Below, piece after piece: positions 9,547 to 11,901 of a stretch of 11,901 nucleotides of DNA. Every line of letters begins with the position of its first letter. The first letter of the stretch is position 1. Made by a program: the position numbers and the translations under genes. The notes beneath the pieces were generated by a model that saw only the letters and a program-made list of their open reading frames with translations, was not told the origin of the DNA and did not search any database. The stretch is from Oceanospirillaceae bacterium (GTDB lineage Bacteria > Pseudomonadota > Gammaproteobacteria > Pseudomonadales > Balneatricaceae): contig DNNY01000179.1 of NCBI GenBank assembly GCA_003497765.1, positions 1-11,901 on the forward strand. The letters run 5' to 3'.

Positions 9547-9633
9547 TAATGGGTACCAACGCCCTGTGATTGACTGGCTAAACCAGATCATCAACTAACG
9601 CTCTATCTCCAGAACGCTTTAAGCTCCCCTGTG

Positions 9634-9664
9634 TTAATAACATTCGACCTAGCCGAATGCGCAA
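9634..9664 (-). promoter_or_regulatory. Weak candidate promoter for rplKA
   Basis: TGTTATTAA (9634-9642) is an extended -10 type sequence (TG-n-TATTAA, 4/6 to consensus). The best upstream partner, TTGCGC (9659-9664), is 19 nt away, which is too long, and overlaps the U-tract of the nusG terminator. The spacer contains CATTCG-7 nt-CGAATG (9641-9659). A promoter is expected here because a terminator stands just upstream and E. coli has one at this place, but the sequence match alone is poor. Confidence 0.3.
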
Positions 9665-9694
9665 AAACCCTGGCCACCAAACTGGTTCCAGGGT
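9663..9694 (-). terminator. Terminator after secE-nusG
   Basis: ACCCUGG/CCAGGGU (7 pairs) enclosing ACCA-GUU-UGGU (4 pairs), followed by UUUUUG. It stands 47 nt after the nusG stop and is preceded by two small GC-rich hairpins, CGGG-TTTGG-CCCG (9721-9733) and GCCGG-8 nt-CCGGC (9700-9717). It probably ends the secE-nusG transcript, as these genes form a separate unit from rplKA in E. coli. Confidence 0.85.
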
Positions 9695-9741
9695 CATAGG
9701 CCGGATACTAAACCGGCAGCCGGGCCAAACCCGACTTGCAG

Positions 9742-10275
9742 TCAGGACTTTTCGACCTGACCAAACTCCAGCTCTACAGGCGTAGAACGCCCGAAGATCA
9801 AAACAGCCACCTGTAAGCGACTCTTTTCGTAATTTACTTCCTCTACCACACCATTAAAGTCGGCAAATGGACCATCAATAACACGCACCATTTCACCTGG
9901 CTCAAAGATGGTTTTTGGTTTCGGCGCTTCTGCACCTGATTCAACACGATCCAAGATCGCTGCTGCTTCACGCTCAGTAATAGGGGCAGGTCTGTCGGCC
10001 GTGCCACCAATAAAGCCCATTACTCGAGGCGTTTCCTTAACCATATGCCAGGTATCATCATTCATTTCCATATGAACTAGCACATAGCCAGGGTAAAATT
10101 TACGTTCACTGCGACGCTTTTTGCCAGCGCGCATTTCGACTACTTCTTCAGTTGGCACCAGGATATCACCAAAATAATCCTGCATCTCAAAGCGATCTAC
10201 ACGCTCCTGCAAGGAACGCATAACCTGCTTCTCATATCCTGAGTAAGCGTGCACTACATACCAGCGCTTTGCCAT
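9742..10275 (-). CDS. nusG: Transcription termination/antitermination factor NusG
   Basis: Binds elongating RNA polymerase across the cleft, suppresses pausing, and links polymerase to Rho or to the leading ribosome through S10. 177 aa (E. coli 181). The NGN domain opens with [18 protein letters not shown] and includes [23 protein letters not shown] and [11 protein letters not shown] (to about residue 115). The KOW domain occupies about 124-177, with [19 protein letters not shown] and ending FGQVEKS. The ATG has AGGAAA 5 nt upstream, and only 16 nt separate it from the secE stop, so the two are co-transcribed. Ordinary family member. Confidence 0.98.
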   Translation of the reverse strand: MAKRWYVVHAYSGYEKQVMRSLQERVDRFEMQDYFGDILVPTEEVVEMRAGKKRRSERKFYPGYVLVHMEMNDDTWHMVKETPRVMGFIGGTADRPAPITEREAAAILDRVESGAEAPKPKTIFEPGEMVRVIDGPFADFNGVVEEVNYEKSRLQVAVLIFGRSTPVELEFGQVEKS

Positions 10276-10291
10276 GATCGTTTCCTATTGC

Positions 10292-10660
10292 TTAACCGAT
10301 TAAAGAAGAAACAGCCCAACTCAACAAAGAGTCAAGACCCCATAATAATAGAGCCATAACCAACACCACGGCTACTACAATTAAAGTCGTTTGCATAGTT
10401 TCTTGACGGTTAGGCCAAACTACCTTACGAATCTCATTACGAGCTTCCTTAAACATCTTTAAGAAAGCTTTACCTTTTGCCGTTTGCGCGGCAACTAAGC
10501 CAGCTACTAAAGCAACAGCAACCAGACCTAAAACTCGATACAGTAAAGACTGGTCAGAATAGATGGAATTTCCTACCACACCCAAGGCAATCAGAGCCAC
10601 CACGACAACCCACCTAGGGGCATCGAAACGATTGCTTTGTGTATCTGAGTTGGCGCTCAT
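10292..10660 (-). CDS. secE: Protein translocase subunit SecE
   Basis: Essential membrane subunit of the SecYEG channel that clamps SecY. 122 aa, of the three-helix gammaproteobacterial type (E. coli 127). Predicted membrane segments are about 17-34 (WVVVVALIALGVVG), 40-59 (LYRVLGLVAVALVAG) and 91-110 (TTLIVVAVVLVMALLLWGL). The conserved cytoplasmic amphipathic segment is EARNEIRKVVWPNRQE at 72-87. The start MSANSDTQ resembles E. coli MSANTEAQ, and GAGG lies 8 nt upstream. It has its own promoter just upstream and pairs with nusG downstream. Confidence 0.97.
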   Translation of the reverse strand: MSANSDTQSNRFDAPRWVVVVALIALGVVGNSIYSDQSLLYRVLGLVAVALVAGLVAAQTAKGKAFLKMFKEARNEIRKVVWPNRQETMQTTLIVVAVVLVMALLLWGLDSLLSWAVSSLIG

Positions 10661-10682
10661 AGAAAAAGCCTCTATCTATCTA

Positions 10683-10711
10683 TTTATAAACAGTTTTTTC
10701 TGTTAAATCAA
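10683..10711 (-). promoter_or_regulatory. Sigma-70 promoter of secE-nusG
   Basis: -35 TTGATT (4/6), 17-nt spacer, -10 TATAAA (5/6); the -10 lies 22 nt before the secE ATG, leaving a short leader with the GAGG ribosome binding site. The spacer holds an inverted repeat AACAG-AAAAAA-CTGTT (10688-10704 region). Confidence 0.65.
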
Positions 10712-10746
10712 TCCCATCACACTAGTAAATGCGGGACCTGAAAATT

Positions 10747-10822
10747 TGGCAGGCCAGGAGGGATTCGAACCCCCAACATTCGGTTTTGGAGACCGACGTT
10801 CTGCCGTTGGAACTACTGGCCT
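10747..10822 (-). tRNA. trpT: tRNA-Trp (anticodon CCA)
   Basis: 76 nt with encoded CCA. Acceptor AGGCCAG/CTGGCCT (7 pairs), discriminator G, D stem GTTC/GAAC with loop CAACGGCA, anticodon stem TCGGT/ACCGA with loop CTCCAAA (anticodon CCA), 5-nt variable loop ATGTT, T stem GGGGG/CCCTC with one G-U pair and loop TTCGAAT. It closely resembles E. coli tRNA-Trp. Its place between tuf and secE is typical of Pseudomonas-like gammaproteobacteria. No anomaly was seen. Confidence 0.98.
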
Positions 10823-10830
10823 GTAACCGG

Positions 10831-10861
10831 TTTTCGTCACTGCTAAAAGCAGATACGAAAA
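10831..10861 (-). repeat. Hairpin in the tRNA-Trp leader
   Basis: TTTTCGT-AT-CTGCT-TTT-AGCAG-TG-ACGAAAA: 7 and 5 pairs with a 2x2 internal loop and a 3-nt loop. It ends 8 nt before the mature tRNA 5' end, and its first four U residues are the last four of the larger palindrome upstream, so the two stems compete. Confidence 0.7.
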
Positions 10862-10898
10862 GTTCGGGACGCGTATATTATACGCGGCCCAAACTTTT
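10858..10898 (-). terminator. 41-nt inverted repeat after tuf, probable terminator
   Basis: Two 20-nt arms around one central base, matching at 18 of 20 positions; in RNA one of the two differences is a U-G pair and the other a C/U mismatch. The inner 17 bases CGCGTATA-A-TATACGCG are perfect. The 3' arm ends CUUUU and the 5' arm begins AAAAG, the A-tract/U-tract layout of a bidirectional terminator. It lies 35 nt after the tuf stop. Its apex is a consensus -10 box (see the overlapping promoter). Confidence 0.75.
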
Positions 10899-10903
10899 TG
10901 CAA
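10877..10903 (-). promoter_or_regulatory. Candidate promoter of trpT inside the tuf terminator palindrome
   Basis: A perfect -10 TATAAT (10877-10882) with TTGCAA (4/6, 10898-10903) upstream at a short 15-nt spacing, followed by the GC-rich stretch ATACGCGTCCC, a discriminator of the kind seen in tRNA and ribosomal promoters. It would start a transcript about 48 nt before the mature tRNA. The whole -10 lies at the centre of the inverted repeat. Confidence 0.5.
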
Positions 10904-10933
10904 GCACTAAATACTTGAATCAACAACCATTTA

Positions 10934-11901
10934 CTAGGCGATGATCTTAGCTACTACACCTGCACCTACGGTACGGCCACCTTCACGAATCGCGAAACGT
11001 AGACCTTCATCCATAGCAATCGGGCAAATCAACTCAACAGTCATTTGCACGTTATCACCAGGCATTACCATTTCTACACCCTCAGGTAGCTCACAAGCAC
11101 CTGTTACGTCTGTTGTACGGAAGTAGAACTGGGGACGGTAACCTTTAAAGAATGGTGTGTGACGACCACCCTCATCTTTACCTAGTACATACACTTCTGC
11201 TTCAAAGCGCGTGTGAGGTGTAATCGAACCAGGCTTAGCCAATACTTGACCACGCTCTACTTCTTCACGCTTGGTACCACGCAGTAGAACACCAACGTTC
11301 TCGCCCGCACGACCTTCGTCTAGCAGCTTACGGAACATCTCAACACCAGTACATGTGGTCTTGGTGGTGTCTTTGATACCAACCATTTCAACTTCTTCAC
11401 CGACTTTCACAATACCACGCTCTACACGGCCTGTTACTACAGTACCACGACCTTGGATTGAGAATACGTCTTCGATTGGCATGATGAAATCACCATCGAT
11501 CGCACGCTCTGGCTCAGGAATGTATGAGTCCAACGTCTCTACCAGCGCCTTCACAGCAGTGGTACCCATGCCGTTGTCGTCTTGACCGTTTAGGGCCATC
11601 AACGCAGAACCTGGGATGATTGGTGTGTCGTCGCCTGGGAATTCATATTCGTCCAGCAACTCACGTAGCTCCATTTCTACTAGCTCTAGCATCTCTACGT
11701 ATTCTTCAGAATCTGCACCACCACAGTCTTCTGCCAATAGGTCTGCTTTGTTTAGGAATACCACGATGTAAGGAACACCTACCTGACGTGATAGCAAGAT
11801 GTGCTCACGGGTTTGTGGCATCGGACCGTCGGTCGCGCCACAAACTAGGATCGCTCCGTCCATCTGTGCAGCACCAGTGATCATGTTCTTCACATAGTCA
11901 G
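10934..11901 (-). CDS. tuf: Elongation factor Tu, N-terminus missing at window edge
   Basis: GTPase that delivers aminoacyl-tRNA to the ribosomal A site. The last 321 residues are present, from [16 protein letters not shown] to GVVAKIIA and a TAG stop; about 80 N-terminal residues with the P-loop and switch regions lie beyond the window. Visible: the guanine-recognition motif NKAD and the SAL motif (GSALMAL) of the G domain, the domain 2 stretch [20 protein letters not shown], and the domain 3 stretch [20 protein letters not shown]. About ten extra residues relative to E. coli follow NKAD ([17 protein letters not shown], where E. coli has MVDDEEL), plus the [14 protein letters not shown] loop of the Pseudomonas type. 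A valine codon GTG at 11893 is not a start: the reading frame continues to the edge. Position before trpT-secE marks it as the tufB-type copy. Confidence 0.98.
   Translation of the reverse strand, partial: DYVKNMITGAAQMDGAILVCGATDGPMPQTREHILLSRQVGVPYIVVFLNKADLLAEDCGGADSEEYVEMLELVEMELRELLDEYEFPGDDTPIIPGSALMALNGQDDNGMGTTAVKALVETLDSYIPEPERAIDGDFIMPIEDVFSIQGRGTVVTGRVERGIVKVGEEVEMVGIKDTTKTTCTGVEMFRKLLDEGRAGENVGVLLRGTKREEVERGQVLAKPGSITPHTRFEAEVYVLGKDEGGRHTPFFKGYRPQFYFRTTDVTGACELPEGVEMVMPGDNVQMTVELICPIAMDEGLRFAIREGGRTVGAGVVAKIIA

Noticed and set aside
10729..10944. Small plus-strand frame with the stretch RRDSNPQHSVLETDVLPLEL
   Set aside because: This is the well-known false protein motif produced by translating the antisense strand of a tRNA gene; it overlaps tRNA-Trp.
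1..11901. Mobile elements, CRISPR, defence or biosynthetic systems
   Set aside because: Every stretch is explained by the conserved tuf-to-rpoC cluster and its short spacers; no repeats, transposase, integrase or foreign codon use was seen.

Overview
The window carries one of the most conserved gene clusters in bacteria, all on the minus strand: tuf, tRNA-Trp, secE, nusG, rplK, rplA, rplJ, rplL, rpoB and rpoC, in transcription order from the right end to the left. Both ends are cut. The right end lies inside an EF-Tu gene, of which only the last 321 residues are present. The left end lies inside rpoC, of which the first 942 residues are present. No mobile element, CRISPR array, phage gene, pseudogene or transferred gene is visible, and no gap between genes exceeds about 270 bases.

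The organism is a gammaproteobacterium. The gene order with trpT between tuf and secE, and the SecE, L7/L12, RpoB and RpoC sequences, are of the Pseudomonas/marine gammaproteobacterial type. EF-Tu has an extra segment after its NKAD motif. Moderate GC suggests a Cellvibrionales- or Spongiibacteraceae-like marine lineage rather than Pseudomonas itself, but this placement is a guess.

Layout from upstream (right) to downstream (left). tuf ends at 10934 and is followed by a 41-nt near-perfect inverted repeat that looks like its terminator and also contains a consensus -10 box for trpT. tRNA-Trp (10747-10822) precedes a clear promoter for secE-nusG. nusG is followed by a terminator at 9663-9694, separating it from rplKA. 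rplK and rplA overlap by one base. A 246-nt structured leader with a terminator-like hairpin separates rplA from rplJ; it sits where the L10 autoregulatory leader is known in enterobacteria. rplJ and rplL encode the ribosomal stalk proteins. A 269-nt spacer with a strong attenuator and a mutually exclusive long stem precedes rpoB, which is followed after 18 nt by rpoC.

The genes jointly supply the translation GTPase factor, a tRNA, the SecYEG subunit SecE, the elongation factor NusG, four large-subunit proteins of the L11/L1/L10/L12 group, and the two large RNA polymerase subunits. The coding part is ordinary. What deserves attention is the RNA and promoter architecture of the intergenic regions, above all the tuf-trpT palindrome and the competing folds between rplL and rpoB. 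I found no evidence of a previously undescribed protein system.
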